From positions 116,874,946 to 116,938,945 of the forward strand of contig OZ010571.1 of NCBI GenBank assembly GCA_963932145.1: 64,000 bases of DNA, written 5' to 3'. Each line of letters starts with the position of its first letter. Position 1 is the first letter of the stretch. The position numbers and the translations under genes are program-made. Shown here one piece after another: positions 1 to 13,753 of this stretch. The notes below the pieces were generated by a model. That model ran no database searches and was not told where the DNA came from. It saw only the letters and a list, made by a program, of their open reading frames with translations. The DNA is from Acanthosepion lycidas (lineage: Eukaryota > Mollusca > Cephalopoda > Sepiida > Sepiidae).

Positions 1-2176
<2,176 letters not shown>

Positions 2177-2321
2177 CACGAGTTGACTTCTGAGTGAAAT
2201 TGGGTAGACGGAGCAATTGGGTACCGTCAATAGCTGTGCTAGCAAAAAGTCAGAAGTTATCGTAAGCGAGGGTTTGAGTGTGCTCTTCCTATTCAGCTTA
2301 TTGATCACGCTAGATTACGCG

Positions 2322-2325
<4 letters not shown>
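2177..2325 (+). repeat. SINE family A, 3' half
   Basis: This segment shares several blocks with 41118-41410 (+) and 49935-50225 (-). The blocks are a GAGTGAAATT core, a GAGGGTTTGAGTGTG-like block and the end CTGTTGATCACGCTAGATTACGC in variant form. The tRNA-like head seen in the other two copies is missing, so this copy is 5'-truncated against the (CA)n. Its 3' end runs straight into (TA)n. Family membership rests on by-eye alignment inside this window. Confidence 0.7.

Positions 2326-2410
<85 letters not shown>
2325..2410. repeat. (TA)n with TGTA interruptions
   Basis: About 86 bp of TA with two TG interruptions, attached to the 3' end of the SINE fragment. Confidence 0.97.
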
Positions 2411-2479
2411 CGAGGGAAACGCACGCACGCACAGGTGCGCCCAAACAGACTGTATATGTGTGTCCGTTTGTGTGTATAT

Positions 2480-3229
<750 letters not shown>

Positions 3230-3309
3230 AGAAACATAAAATTCCACAAAAAACAAGATGCATTCCCCAAAAAAATAAAAGCAGATATTACTAAAATAAA
3301 CAATTCAGC

Positions 3310-4484
3310 AAGGTTTATTTATCGCTGCTGACAAAACGAGAAATTTATACAAACTAAGTCCTCCTACACACAATAAATTACTCAAGAACAATATAACCAA
3401 AACATACAAAAAGGCACCCCAAACAACAGAACACGATATCAATAAGGAAGCTAGAACAATCGCCCAAAAATTAGACCTGGATGACCGAATAAGTTGTATT
3501 AGCAAGGCAGGAGCCTTTATCACACTAAAAGACCATAAAGAAAATTTCAAAACCAATCCTGCATGTAGACTCAGAAACCCAGCCAAAAGTGAACTAGGTA
3601 AAATAAGTAAAACAATACTAGAAAGTATTAATTCTGAACTTAGGAAGAAATTAGGAGTAAACTAGTGGAAAAATACGAAAACAACTATTGACTGGTTCCA
3701 CAGCATAAATAACAAAGAAAACTGCCAATTCTAACAATTAGACATAAAAGAATTTTACCCATCCATAACAGAACGTATGCAAGATAAGGCCATCAACTTA
3801 GCTCAGGAACAAGTAATAATACAACCAAGCGAAATCAACATCATTAAGCACTCCCGTAAATCATTATTATTCCACAATGAAGAAGCATGGATAAAGAGAG
3901 ATGGGATATTTGACACTACAATGGGAAACTTTGACGGTGCAAGGCATGCGAAATCATAGGCATTTACTTACTAAACGAACTGAGCAAAATAATAGATATA
4001 AATGACACAGGACTCTACAGGGACGATGGTCTCATAATCTTAAGAAACTGTAACAAACAAAACACAGACAAAACTAGAAAAGCAATAATAAAGATTTTTA
4101 AAAATAACGGATTCGACATAGATATAAAAATTAACCTAAACGAAGTAGATTTTCGAGATGTTACCTTCAACCTAAGAGAAGGCACACATAAACCATATAG
4201 AAAACCTAATGACAAACCACTCTACATACACACATCTTCCAACCATCCACCTTCTATAATCAAACAGATAACAAAATCGATTAACCGCAGGCTCTCTGAC
4301 AATACCTCCAATAAATCCCTATTTAACAAAGCTAAGAAAGACTATGAAACAGCCCTAAAAGATAGCGGATTCCCAGCAATACTCACATACTCACCACAGA
4401 ATACAAAAAAGGCCAACAGAAGAAGAAATATCATATGGTTCAACCCACCGTACAGCAAGAACGTAAAAACAAACGTAGGAAAAT
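3310..4484 (+). pseudogene. PLE reverse transcriptase, 5'-truncated, lightly damaged
   Basis: This encodes the RT part of the Penelope-like element, which makes cDNA from the element RNA. From about 3312 one frame reads through ADKTRNLYKLSP, FITLKDHKENF, CRLRNPAKSELGKISK and the motif-A block DIKEFYPS. In-frame stops fall at 3663-3665 (TAG) and 3732-3734 (TAA). A frameshift near 3940 moves the frame, which then carries GIYLLNELSKI and the catalytic YRDD (4016-4027, in place of the usual YxDD). A one-base deletion near 4482 shifts into the endonuclease frame. Together they span roughly 390 codons, shorter than a full PLE polyprotein because the N-terminus is missing. Both catalytic aspartates of YRDD are present, so loss of activity comes from stops, frameshifts and truncation. 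Confidence 0.88.
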
Positions 4485-5088
4485 AATCTTCAAACTCTTA
4501 CACAAACACTTCCCAGAATCAAGCACCTTACACAAGATATTCAACAAAAACACAGTAAAAATCAGCTACAGCTGCACCGAGAGTATGGCACAAATAATAA
4601 AAAAGCACAATAGGAAAATTATCAACAAACCACACGAACAAATTAAACCCACGTGCAACTGCAGAATAAAGAACGAATGTCCCTTAAACGGAAATTGTTT
4701 ACAAAACAACGTAATATACCAAGCCACGATAAAATCACCAGATAATGAAGAAAAAGTATACATAGGAGTAACTGAAGGACCCTGGAAACAAAGAAGTTAT
4801 ACACACAAAACATCTTTCACAAGTAGTAAATATGCAAACAGTACAATGCTTTCGAAGTATATCTGGGAAATTAAAAACAAAACGAACATCACACCAAAAA
4901 TATCTTGGAAGATAAGGAAAAAATCATCAGCCTACAATAACCAATCAAAAACTTGCAAACTTTGCTCGGAGGAAAAAATAGCTATCATTACTTTCCCCGA
5001 CCAAAATAAATTATCAAAAAAAAGATCCGAACTCATCTCAAAATGCAGACATGAAAATAAATTTTTACTACGTAACCTAAAAAATTAA
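4435..5088 (+). CDS. PLE endonuclease module, GIY-YIG type
   Basis: An open frame of 217 codons that is the C-terminal part of the PLE polyprotein. The ATG at 4435 is unlikely to be a native start, because upstream RT sequence continues in another frame after a one-base loss near 4482. Residues 19-66 are a basic linker after the RT thumb. C74-x-C76-x5-C82-x5-C88 is the cysteine cluster found before PLE nucleases. VIYQ (93-96) stands for the GIY strand and VYIG (108-111) for the YIG strand. R120 sits where the catalytic arginine is expected, followed by the conserved block around SSKYANSTMLSKY and EIKN. A CKLC pair lies in the last third. GIY-YIG nucleases nick target DNA for integration. The last 19 residues are also encoded, inverted, in the left arm. 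Confidence 0.88.
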   Translation: MVQPTVQQERKNKRRKIIFKLLHKHFPESSTLHKIFNKNTVKISYSCTESMAQIIKKHNRKIINKPHEQIKPTCNCRIKNECPLNGNCLQNNVIYQATIKSPDNEEKVYIGVTEGPWKQRSYTHKTSFTSSKYANSTMLSKYIWEIKNKTNITPKISWKIRKKSSAYNNQSKTCKLCSEEKIAIITFPDQNKLSKKRSELISKCRHENKFLLRNLKN

Positions 5089-5637
5089 AAACGGAAAAAA
5101 TAAAATAAAAACAAATAAATATACTAATAAAGAAAATAACAAAAAAAAATAGAAATAAAACATAAAAAAATACTATGTTACTTAAAAATCAAAAACCGAA
5201 AAGAGAAAATATACAAGTAAAATAAATTAACCTAAATTCATCCAAGTAAATAAATAAACAAACCAATCCCAAATAAAGATAATCAATTAAAAACTGTTCC
5301 CGCCAAAATAATACTTAGAATGAACTACAACAATCAACCCCAAAACTGAACAAATAGCTTTAATTAAATTCTTATTTAAATTTTTACTACGTTAATAAAT
5401 AAATAAATAAATAAAATAAGAAACAAAAATAAAAACAAGCAATATAATTTGACCTAAATAGATAAACAAACGACTTCCGGTGAAATAACCGCCATAACAG
5501 AATACCCACAATGCACCACTAACCCGTATATATATAAATAGCCGAGAAAAATAACAGCACATGTGACCTGACGATTGCATATAGCATGAAACTGACTGTC
5601 GCCTCTAAGTGTTGACTTCTATTTTCACTTTTATATA
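5030..5637 (+). repeat. PLE right arm, pseudo-LTR region
   Basis: This begins inside the end of the endonuclease frame and runs through AT-rich 3' sequence to the TA-rich outer end. It is matched in inverse orientation by 2580-3229. It lacks about 32 bp that the left arm has, so the arms have diverged by one indel plus scattered changes. Confidence 0.92.
5541..5627 (+). ncRNA. Hammerhead-ribozyme-like motif in PLE right arm
   Basis: Core CTGACGA (5568-5574), GAAA (5588-5591) and cleavage triplet GTC (5598-5600) occur in type I order. Stem II is UGC/GCA plus a U-A pair closing an AUAUA loop, with a U-U at 10.1/11.1. Stem III is the minimal A-U and C-G pair with a 5-nt loop (UGACU). Proximal stem I is poor (G-C, C-A, C-G, U-U, C-G). 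After an internal loop, CAGCAC (5555-5560) pairs with GTGTTG (5608-5613), and GAAAA/TATTTTC sequences further out can pair. Minimal type I hammerheads in PLE terminal repeats are an established class. The sense orientation, same as the ORF, fits. Self-cleavage is untested. Confidence 0.6.
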
Positions 5638-5704
5638 TACACACGCTCTATCTCTGATATTTAGCACTTTATTCCATAAATATAGCACACCTTAAACTAT
5701 ATTT

Positions 5705-5707
<3 letters not shown>

Positions 5708-5763
<56 letters not shown>
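5708..5763. repeat. (TA)n
   Basis: About 56 bp of uninterrupted TA, 70 bp beyond the right end of the Penelope-like element. Confidence 0.98.
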
Positions 5764-5764
<1 letters not shown>

Positions 5765-6555
5765 TGAAATCATATATTCGAGCAGGGGAAATGGCCATAA
5801 TGCTTTCCACTGCAACATTCCACACCCAAATACACACACACACGAACCCATGCAAGCACATTTATATATTTATATGTGCGTAGATAGTTAGATAGAATTA
5901 TGAACTTATTATTTTCAGAATTATTTATCCTCCCTATATTTAGAAATATTGTGCTTGAAAACGACTTTTTTCTGATTTGTTTAAATTCTTTTTTTCAGTA
6001 CGAATTCAAAAGTATTCATTTTCAATTTATTTGTGACCTGTTGGAAATCTTTATTTTTTTCAGTGTCTCTTGTGGCTTCTCTGCATTTGAACGTTATTTT
6101 ACGCGACTGCACGTCTTCGTGAACTTCCACAAAATCAAAGGTCATTCAGCAATGTTTATTTGTGTTATTCTCTCATTATTCCCAGGCCATTGAAAGCTCT
6201 TCTTCACTCTTGAAGTGGGTTTGTTTCCTCTAGTTATTATTTTTTTTTTACTGTGTATGTGTGTTTTCTTTTTAATCTATTGTATCATTTCCATCTCAAA
6301 TCACCTGTCACGTATAATTGCGAACGGACCTTTCATATGAAAATATTTTACGTTCATTTTTAATGTTTCTTTACATGTTTCCTTGTGTGGTTATTCGATT
6401 TCCAACGACGTATAGAGTTTCATGAAGATATTCTGACTCAACTTTATCAAAATGAAAAAAAATAAATTATGCAAGCCAGGCCAATACATGGGAAGCAATA
6501 TAAAAGAGAAAAAGTTAGGCGACATCTATTTTCTCTTTTTCTCTCCAAACTTTTC
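5764..6555. other. Unassigned AT-rich sequence
   Basis: I see no recognisable family. The T-rich plus strand at 5890-6300 gives short hydrophobic frames by composition only. Confidence 0.5.
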
Positions 6556-6644
<89 letters not shown>

Positions 6645-6718
6645 ATTTATATATATATATCTATCTATCTATCTATATATACACGCACACACTCGTTATA
6701 TATCAATTGCTATCTCTC

Positions 6719-6805
<87 letters not shown>
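6556..6805. repeat. Compound (CTAT)n-(TA)n and (CT)n-(TA)n tract
   Basis: (CTAT)n at 6556-6590, then TA with TTTA interruptions to about 6660, a second CTAT block to about 6680, a 30-bp unique stretch, (CT)n at 6711-6758 and (TA)n to 6805. The frames of 112-145 codons across it are translated repeat. Confidence 0.97.
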
Positions 6806-6810
<5 letters not shown>

Positions 6811-7259
6811 GAAATTCACCCGAGGCGACAAGTGGATATTTTTTGTTGACATTTCTTTCTTCAATTGTTTTGTATCATCATATCTTTAAGAGCAGAGACA
6901 TCAGCGTCACTTTTTCAAAAGCCATCTTTGTAATTAATGTTGCTAATCACGTTCTTCCTACGGAAAAACCGAAAAATGGCTCCTTTGTTACACAAAGAGA
7001 AAACATGGATATTTCGGTATCTTAAGAGTTGGGAACTGTTTCTATTGTTCCACGCGTGTCAATACATCAAGTCGTCCCCCTATATGTTTCTTTCATTTAC
7101 CCTTTTTTTATCTGGTGGACTGTGTGCCTTTCAGCTCACATGATTCGTATAATAATTGTTCTCCGGGCGCTTCCTCGTCCATCGGGTGTCTTCGAGCTTC
7201 GATCCGTTTGTAATGTAAATAAGGCTGGTTGTTTAGTATTACAAACAGCGTTTTACTAA
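6806..7259. other. Unassigned sequence
   Basis: Locally less AT-rich around 7140-7210, but I find no matching repeat in the window and no domain. Confidence 0.4.
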
Positions 7260-7700
7260 ACCCTACCTTTATTTCTTCCTCATAACATTCTTTTTTTTTT
7301 ATCCAGACCTCTTTCTTGGTTTTTTCTTTACACAAGTTTTTTTTTTCTTTCTCTATCCGTTTCGTTCTTCCTTTTGTTTTTAAATATTCTCTTTTTATAT
7401 TGTACTTCTTCTTCATCTTTTCATTGTTCTTTATTTTATTTCTCGCTTTCTTTCCTGTTGATCTTTTCCACATTTCACATTCTCCTTCACATTCACTTCA
7501 ATTTATTTTCTTTTTACTTTTTCACTTCCTTTTTCGTTTTCTGATCCTTCTCTTTTTCTTTCATATCTTTTATTTATTTTATTCTCGTTTTCTTTCCTAT
7601 TTATTATTAATTTTTACATTTCCCAACTATTTACTTAACGTCTTTCTTGTCCTTCTTTATAAATTCTCGTCCTTCTCCCTTCAGCGTTTATGATTTTCTT
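7260..7700. other. Polypyrimidine-rich plus strand
   Basis: About 440 bp in which the plus strand is overwhelmingly C and T (CTTT, TTCC and TTTTC runs with few purines). The 125-codon plus frame (F, L and S rich) and the 121-codon minus frame (K and E rich) come from this composition and are not genes. Confidence 0.8.
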
Positions 7701-9429
7701 TTTCATTATCAATCGAAACATTCTACTTTCCCCAACGGTTTACCTTCATCAATAGGCGGTATCTAGTCTGAAAGTGTGATCATGCTTTTGAAATATTTCA
7801 GATGCCGAGGCGAGATTAAAACCCTTTCTCGCCGGAGGGATATATCACGTCGCTTTGTTATTCTCTGACACGTTATTATCATTCAGAGTCGACAACGCTT
7901 ACACCCAAAGTTGTATGGTCGATGCCAAGTTAAACAAAAGGATGTATTTTTTCTTTCAAAAGCAAATCGGCCGACCGCAAGGAAACTTACTTAAGAACTA
8001 TCCGTTAGTTTATGTCGTTCTGTATCAACTTTTCTTTCTTGTACTTTTACTGTTCCTTTATTAGTACAATTTTATATCTTCTGCAAAATTTACACCGAAA
8101 CAATTTCTTTAAGAATTTGCGCTAAAATTTAGCCTGCCAATTTTTTTTTCTGAATGGCTATCTAGTATTTGAAAATATGTAGCAGAAGAGAAATTGGGAT
8201 TTACAGTAAATGAACAATCATTGATTGTATCTACAAATGATAGGAAGTAGTGGAGAGACATTTGAATCTATCACTTGTAGGGACACGGCAAATGAAATAT
8301 TGTTGCGGCTTGTAGCTGAGTGAAAATGTAGAAGAAGGTAATTTATGTAAGGCAAAGTTCGTTCATGCTTATTATGCATTATCCCACACCACGTAGATCA
8401 AATAAAGAATATAAGGACAATTTGCATTGCAAGAAATTACTAAAAACTTAGTGGTTAGAGATCCAACAATAAAGAGATTTTATATATTGCAATAGATATA
8501 CATGAAAGGATAACAGAATATTTGTTGACAATTGAGACAAGGTTATGAAGAATGTTCATGCAGATATTTAGTCAATAAGAGTTAATGATTTTGATTTGTT
8601 AGTGAAATTAAAATAGTTTGTTTTTTGCAAGGAAAAATCTCAAATATGTTCATTGAAATATTAGTGTGTATGCGTGTGTTACTTGTAAGGTAGAATTTTA
8701 GTTGTGAAGACTTGTTTGCCTTTAACTGTTTGGCTAAATTAATGAATTGTACAATTACTGTCTTTGTAGTGAAAACGTTCACTTTTTAAGTCAATTGTAA
8801 TTTGATTACCACGCGGAAAATCGTTCGTTGAGTACTGTGATGAGTTTGTTGAGAATTTTAAAGAGACGTTGAGTCAGTGAATTGACACACATGAAGTTTG
8901 GTAGCATCCCACGAAACTCGATGTCTGACTGACTTGAATTGAGTCATCCGTTTGTTTATATGGATGTTTGGTCTTTAAAAATCGGCTCCAGGGAGTTTCG
9001 ACGGGAAAAAAGCTTCGAATAAGAGAGTTCAGGAATTAAGTAGATTTCGACTTTGCTACAGTTTAGTGTTTCTTAACCAATATTAGATTGAATTTACTGA
9101 AACGAAGTAGTGATTGGTTAATGATTTTTTTAGGGAAGAATACATATTTCCGAAAAGGGTGGAAGACTAATGTGGAAGGTTACACAATATATTCTCTATT
9201 TTTCATAAATCAGTATAGTAAAAAAAATAACTTATTCATATAGAATTACTAAGAAGACAGGGTGGTTGGGAGCGACGTAATCGCATACGTTCTGAAGGTT
9301 ACGACGTATAAAATTACGTAACGATTAGAAATTTATTTTCGAAAGGTAAATTCTGTTTATATTAAAAAAAAATCGTAATCATTCACTGATTCTTTTGGAC
9401 CAATCAATTTGCTTAAAAGGAAACTGCTA
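7701..9429. other. Unassigned AT-rich sequence
   Basis: No domain, tRNA-like head or tandem structure that I can identify. Confidence 0.5.
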
Positions 9430-9770
9430 TATCTTAGTAATCTTAAGTAGGTAATGTTGCCTTCTATCAACATGTCTGCCGTTAATATTCAGCAGAGAAA
9501 CTCATTGCGCCTGCTTCGTCTCACGATTCCCAATTACATGAACTGGAGGGATAATATTGAATGGATTTGTACGAAGAAATTTGGTTCACTCTGTTTTGCC
9601 AGACAATTTTTGTCGCTAGAATCTATCTTAATATTTATATATCTACTATTTGCCCGTGCATTGAAAATTGCTGCCACATTTTGTGACGTACTACTGATAT
9701 ATTACGTGATTTTCAACAACATCTTACAAACTTATTTTACTATCTCAGTGCTAACATGGCACATTGATTC
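9430..9770 (+). mobile_element. LINE fragment, Jockey/CR1-like RT C-terminal region
   Basis: The frame at 9454 reads MLPSINMSAV, then QQRNSLRLL, NYMNWRDNIEW, KFGSLCFARQFLS and LESIL. This is the region after the RT palm in Jockey/CR1-group LINEs (the NSLRLLG-ND-WxxHI and RARxFL-PE-L blocks). After about 9640 the similarity shifts frame (STICPCIENCCHIL), matching the family block STIRPCIEYCCHIW-like, and then stops. It is 5'-truncated and decayed. The 129-codon open frame is chance extension past the shift. The family resembles the larger relic at 30690-31800. Confidence 0.75.
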
Positions 9771-11681
9771 CCGTCACTTTCCTACACCGGCTACGTGGCG
9801 CATTCTTGATTTTTCCATAAATATATCCATGTCAATATTTTAATTAATTATACTCTTTGTTACCTTGACCGCAGGAATTCAAGAGATCTAATACATTGGC
9901 TCAATGTTTTACAGTTGAAATTCATTTAACTGTAAGTTCAAGTCTAATAGTTTCTTTTATAGCATAATGAACTATCTTCCATTTTTTTAATTCCCTGCTA
10001 CCTACGATCTTCAAAACTGTAAATGTAGAATCAAGCATCATCTACTTTCTACCGGTATACTGTTCATTTATTATCTTTACGTCCTCACTAACACATTCCT
10101 ATTGTTCTTTCTCTTTGAGTGACCACTTACGTCTTAGTGACATTATAGCTTTTACTGTAGTAAAATTTTTGAAAGAATATTTTTGGTAGTAGAAGTATAT
10201 GAACACCTCACTTGTTGCTGTAACATGGGTTTCAATCTAAGAAATAACAATGGTCTGAAGCTGATTACATATCAGTAAGGAATGATGTTCTAAATTCATC
10301 TCTGTTGATGCCAATATATACTGGGATCACTCTAAGAGATACTCAAGTGGTCTTGAGCCTAAATTTTACAGAGCATATGCTGATCCAGGAATAGAAGAGA
10401 ACTGATTGAATCTTGATATAGAGACCAGATTGAGATTGCTAGTTGCTGTCCTCAATATATTGACAGAGACCTGCCTGACTAAATTTAGAATTAGCACACT
10501 TGGAACAGTTGAATAATGGTAATATATGACACAAGAAAATGACACTTTCGAAAGTGTAAATTCAAAGGGAGTCTCATATCTACGCAAGAAATTATCCCCA
10601 TTCGAAAAAATCGCACACATCTAACACCCTTACTATGACCATGTCAGAATTTGAATAAGCAATAAGAATACGTAGAGGATATTTAATCGGCTTGTGTTGT
10701 CTTCAAAATTGTATGTGGGTGTGCTATCGTTAAAAATATAGATAATCAGCTAGCCGTGATTTCATTATATCTCCAAGAATAACACTTTCTATATTTCCCT
10801 ATTTTCTTAATGATTTAAGAGGCATAATCTCCGTTTTCTTTTGTAACCAGCCACAGAGCCGTATGAAATTAAGTCTAATTATTATAAAAAAAAATGTAAG
10901 GATGGGAAAAATTAGACAGTTTAAATAAGGGGTAAATGCTATATACTAAAAAACCGTCCTGAGTAGAATGACCATAGGTATCTACGACAAATAGTAACGC
11001 TTAATAATTAAAGAAAGTGACCTTAAAATTTGTGTTCGAATATAATGAGTAAAAACGGTGAAAATGTACATCTTCGAAACTTTCATTTCTGAGATGAAAT
11101 CTTAAGACTGATACTAACGAGACTTAAAGATACAGAGTCTCATACTTATAACATAGATATTAATTAATAGATAATACATATTCAAAAGTAAATTTTGAAT
11201 GACGCGTGATGTGACGAGCATGCGAACAAGAACTTTTATTCTCATATCCGCTAAATGATTTTGCCAACCCGCAAGATTTTTAATCAACCGAGAGTTTATG
11301 ATAATAAAAAGAAAAGGCGAATGAATCAATAAATTACAGTAACAATTTAAATTAAGTTCCGAGATAATGAAATGCATTTATCATCCAAACTCTAAATGTA
11401 CCAGCATCTTCGTAGAATTTAACAATCTTCATAATAGAGATATCTATGCCACCATTGAAAATGACAGCTGAGTCTCTACCTCTGGAATTAATCCATTATC
11501 TCAGCTACAAGGCTTGGTGAGAACGAATATATTATTAATAAGATACAAAATAGAGAAATGTAATTTTGACATAAGCATCATATGCAAATGTTTATAAACG
11601 CCTGGAGTAAAGGCAAATCATTGAATCAGAAAAGACTACACTCATCTGTGATTTTATAAGGATTTATAACGAAACATGATT
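9771..11681. other. Unassigned AT-rich sequence
   Basis: No family recognised. The 10366-10620 minus frame (84 codons) has no domain I know. Confidence 0.5.
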
Positions 11682-11749
11682 TACTACTACTACTACTGCT
11701 GCTTCTACTACTACTACTACTACTAATAATAATAATAATAATAATAATA
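11682..11749. repeat. (TAC)n/(TAA)n array, left flank of copy A
   Basis: A TAC-rich trinucleotide tract passes into pure TAA, which abuts R4/Dong-like copy A. Confidence 0.96.
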
Positions 11750-12077
11750 TCGATAATCTTGAAATCAAAATCTCAAAAATATGGCACGTTGGAACATCAA
11801 CAATCCCTGTTGTAGTTGGAGAACGCGGATTGGTTGGAAAACATTTCAGTAGACTCAGTGAATGGATTGCTTGAAGGACATGCCTTAAAGAAACACAAAA
11901 ATTGTTCTCAGGAGTACAGCTCACACCTAAGAAAGGGCTTTATCTATTTAAAATATGTCCCTGTGTTTGTTTTTTTTTTTTTTTTTTATTGGTCCGTGGA
12001 AAATATCATGATGCAATTTCTGAAAAAGATCGCTGGGCGGGACCAGGAGAGAAATGTGTACACACCAGAAATCAAAG

Positions 12078-12078
<1 letters not shown>
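11750..12078 (+). mobile_element. R4/Dong-like RLE LINE, copy A (3' end)
   Basis: About 330 bp from the extreme 3' part of the element. Shifted frames read LEIKISKIWHVGTSTIP (the family block LEIEVSKMWHMGTSTIP), VVVG and GLVGK, then a 3' UTR with a T-run near 11970 and a GCTGGGCGGGACC block also found in copies B and D. It has a TAA-type array on each side and ends directly in (AAT)n. Copy A lacks the CCHC and nuclease segments. Confidence 0.82.

Positions 12079-12131
<53 letters not shown>
12079..12131. repeat. (AAT)n between copies A and B
   Basis: About 53 bp of pure AAT units. It is at once the 3' tail of copy A and the 5' flank of copy B. Confidence 0.98.
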
Positions 12132-12133
<2 letters not shown>

Positions 12134-13458
12134 CAGAATATCAGCTATAAACACATTGGCTCTCCCTGTGGTGCAATACAGCTTTAATGTCCTTAACTGG
12201 ACCATAGCTGAAATTAAGCGAATGGACGCCAAAACGAGAAAGCTTCTCACTTGCTGCCGCATGCATCATCCCAAATCTGATGCTGATCGTGTGTAAGTGC
12301 CCAAATCCAAAGGAGGCAGAGGATTATTTCAACTATAACTGTCCTACAAAACTACAAAAATTGGCCTCCAAAGATACTTGGAAACTACAGAAAACTGGAT
12401 GATGGTATGCGTCAAGGAACATGAAAGTAGTAAGCGTCTTTACTCCGTAATAAAATAAGACAACAAAATCAAAATGGAGTTTCAAATAGCCGTAGAGATG
12501 CAAGTACAGCACAATACATCGGCTTCAAAATACTTAAAAAAAGAGAGCAAAGACGAATGCAACCAACCAAATACAGACGCGATGGCAAGATAAACCGCTT
12601 CATGGCCATTACTCTGCCCGTACCAAACAAGCTGACGTAGACAAAACCCGTACCCCTTAGTGGCTACGTAATGCAGGGTTGAAAGCTGAAACTGAAGGTT
12701 TTATCCTTGCTGCACAGGACCAATGCTTGCTAACTAGGAATTATCAAGCACATATACTAAAACTTTGTGTCAGCCCAAAATGCAGATTCTGTGATAAATA
12801 TCCAGAAACGATAGATCATCTTGTATCAGGTTGCACGATATTGCCACCTACTGAATATAAAACCCGGCATGACAGATTTGGCTAATATCTAAACTGGAAA
12901 ATCAGCAACTTCTACGGGAAGGAACTGAAAGAAACTGGTATGAACACCATCCAGACCCGCTTACGGAGATAGGACCTTTTACAATTTTATGGTACTACAC
13001 AATACACACTGACAGAACAATCAAAGCCAACCGCTCAGATATTGTTATGAAAGACCACAAACAAAAAATGTTCCTCCTTATTGATATGGCAGTCCCTGCT
13101 GACTGCAGTGTATCTTAGAAGATATTCAAAAAGCTGTCAAAACGACCTTGAAATCGAAATCTCAAAAATGCGGCACATGGGAATATCAACAATCCCTGAT
13201 GTAGTTGGAGCCCTAGGACTGGTTGGAAACGTTTGCAGTAGAAAAATTGAAGCGGTTCCTGGAAATCCATGCCTCAAGGAGATACAAAAATTGTTCTGAT
13301 AAGTAGAGCCCACACTTTAAAAAGGGCTTTATCTGTGTAATTTCTATTTTTTTTTTTTTTTTTTTTTTTTGTCAGTGTTATGATGTCATTTCTAACCTTA
13401 GGTCTCTGGGCGGGACCGGGAAAGAAATGTGTAAACGCCAGAAATCGAAGGAAATAAA
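12132..13458 (+). mobile_element. R4/Dong-like RLE LINE, copy B (longest)
   Basis: About 1.33 kb, 5'-truncated and with several frameshifts. It begins with VVQYSFNVLNWTIAEIKRMD and KTRKLLTCCRMHHP (the region after the RT thumb). It continues through KSKGGRGLFQL and YLETTENWMM to the CCHC knuckle, then TILWYYTIHTDRTIKANRSD (nuclease PD changed), LLIDMAVPADC, LEIEISKMRHMG and CLKEIQKLF. The 3' UTR has a T-run (13348-13370) and ends in a TAA-type array. In this superfamily the RT and a C-terminal restriction-like endonuclease act in target-primed reverse transcription. The copy is dead: stops and shifts are frequent, and the nuclease PD reads SD. Confidence 0.88.
12679..12885 (+). pseudogene. 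CCHC-knuckle segment of RLE LINE copy B
   Basis: A 68-codon frame carrying C35-x2-C38-x8-H47-x4-C52 within CRFC-ETIDHLVSGC. This CCHC motif precedes the restriction-like endonuclease in R2-superclade non-LTR retrotransposons. Flanking residues AETEGFILAAQDQ and RNYQAHILK match the same position in related elements. The ATG is internal, and the frame stops shortly after PTEYKTRHDR. Confidence 0.85.
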
Positions 13459-13463
13459 AATAA

Positions 13464-13495
<32 letters not shown>

Positions 13496-13513
13496 ATAAT
13501 AATAATAATAATG

Positions 13514-13587
<74 letters not shown>
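13459..13587. repeat. (TAC)n-(TAA)n-(TTA)n array between copies B and C
   Basis: About 130 bp. TAC units change to TAA, with one TGA variant, and at about 13548 the repeat flips to TTA, its reverse complement. The plus strand can therefore fold on itself. Confidence 0.97.
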
Positions 13588-13588
<1 letters not shown>

Positions 13589-13718
13589 ACAACAACAGAA
13601 ACAGCAACAACACAGACAAAACAAAGTCAAACGCCCATAGATCATAACAAGTGTTCGGAAACCAAAATGTGACATCTTGTTGCCACGGCAGTACCTACAG
13701 ACAGTAATGTATCATTGA

Positions 13719-13753
<35 letters not shown>

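Noticed and set aside
7108..7473. 121-codon lysine/glutamate-rich minus frame
   Set aside because: Complement of the same polypyrimidine tract.
7316..7693. 125-codon hydrophobic frame
   Set aside because: A product of the polypyrimidine composition. No membrane-protein family resemblance or start context.
9454..9843. 129-codon frame as a host gene
   Set aside because: The first 65 residues match a LINE RT C-terminal region, and the rest is chance extension after a frameshift.
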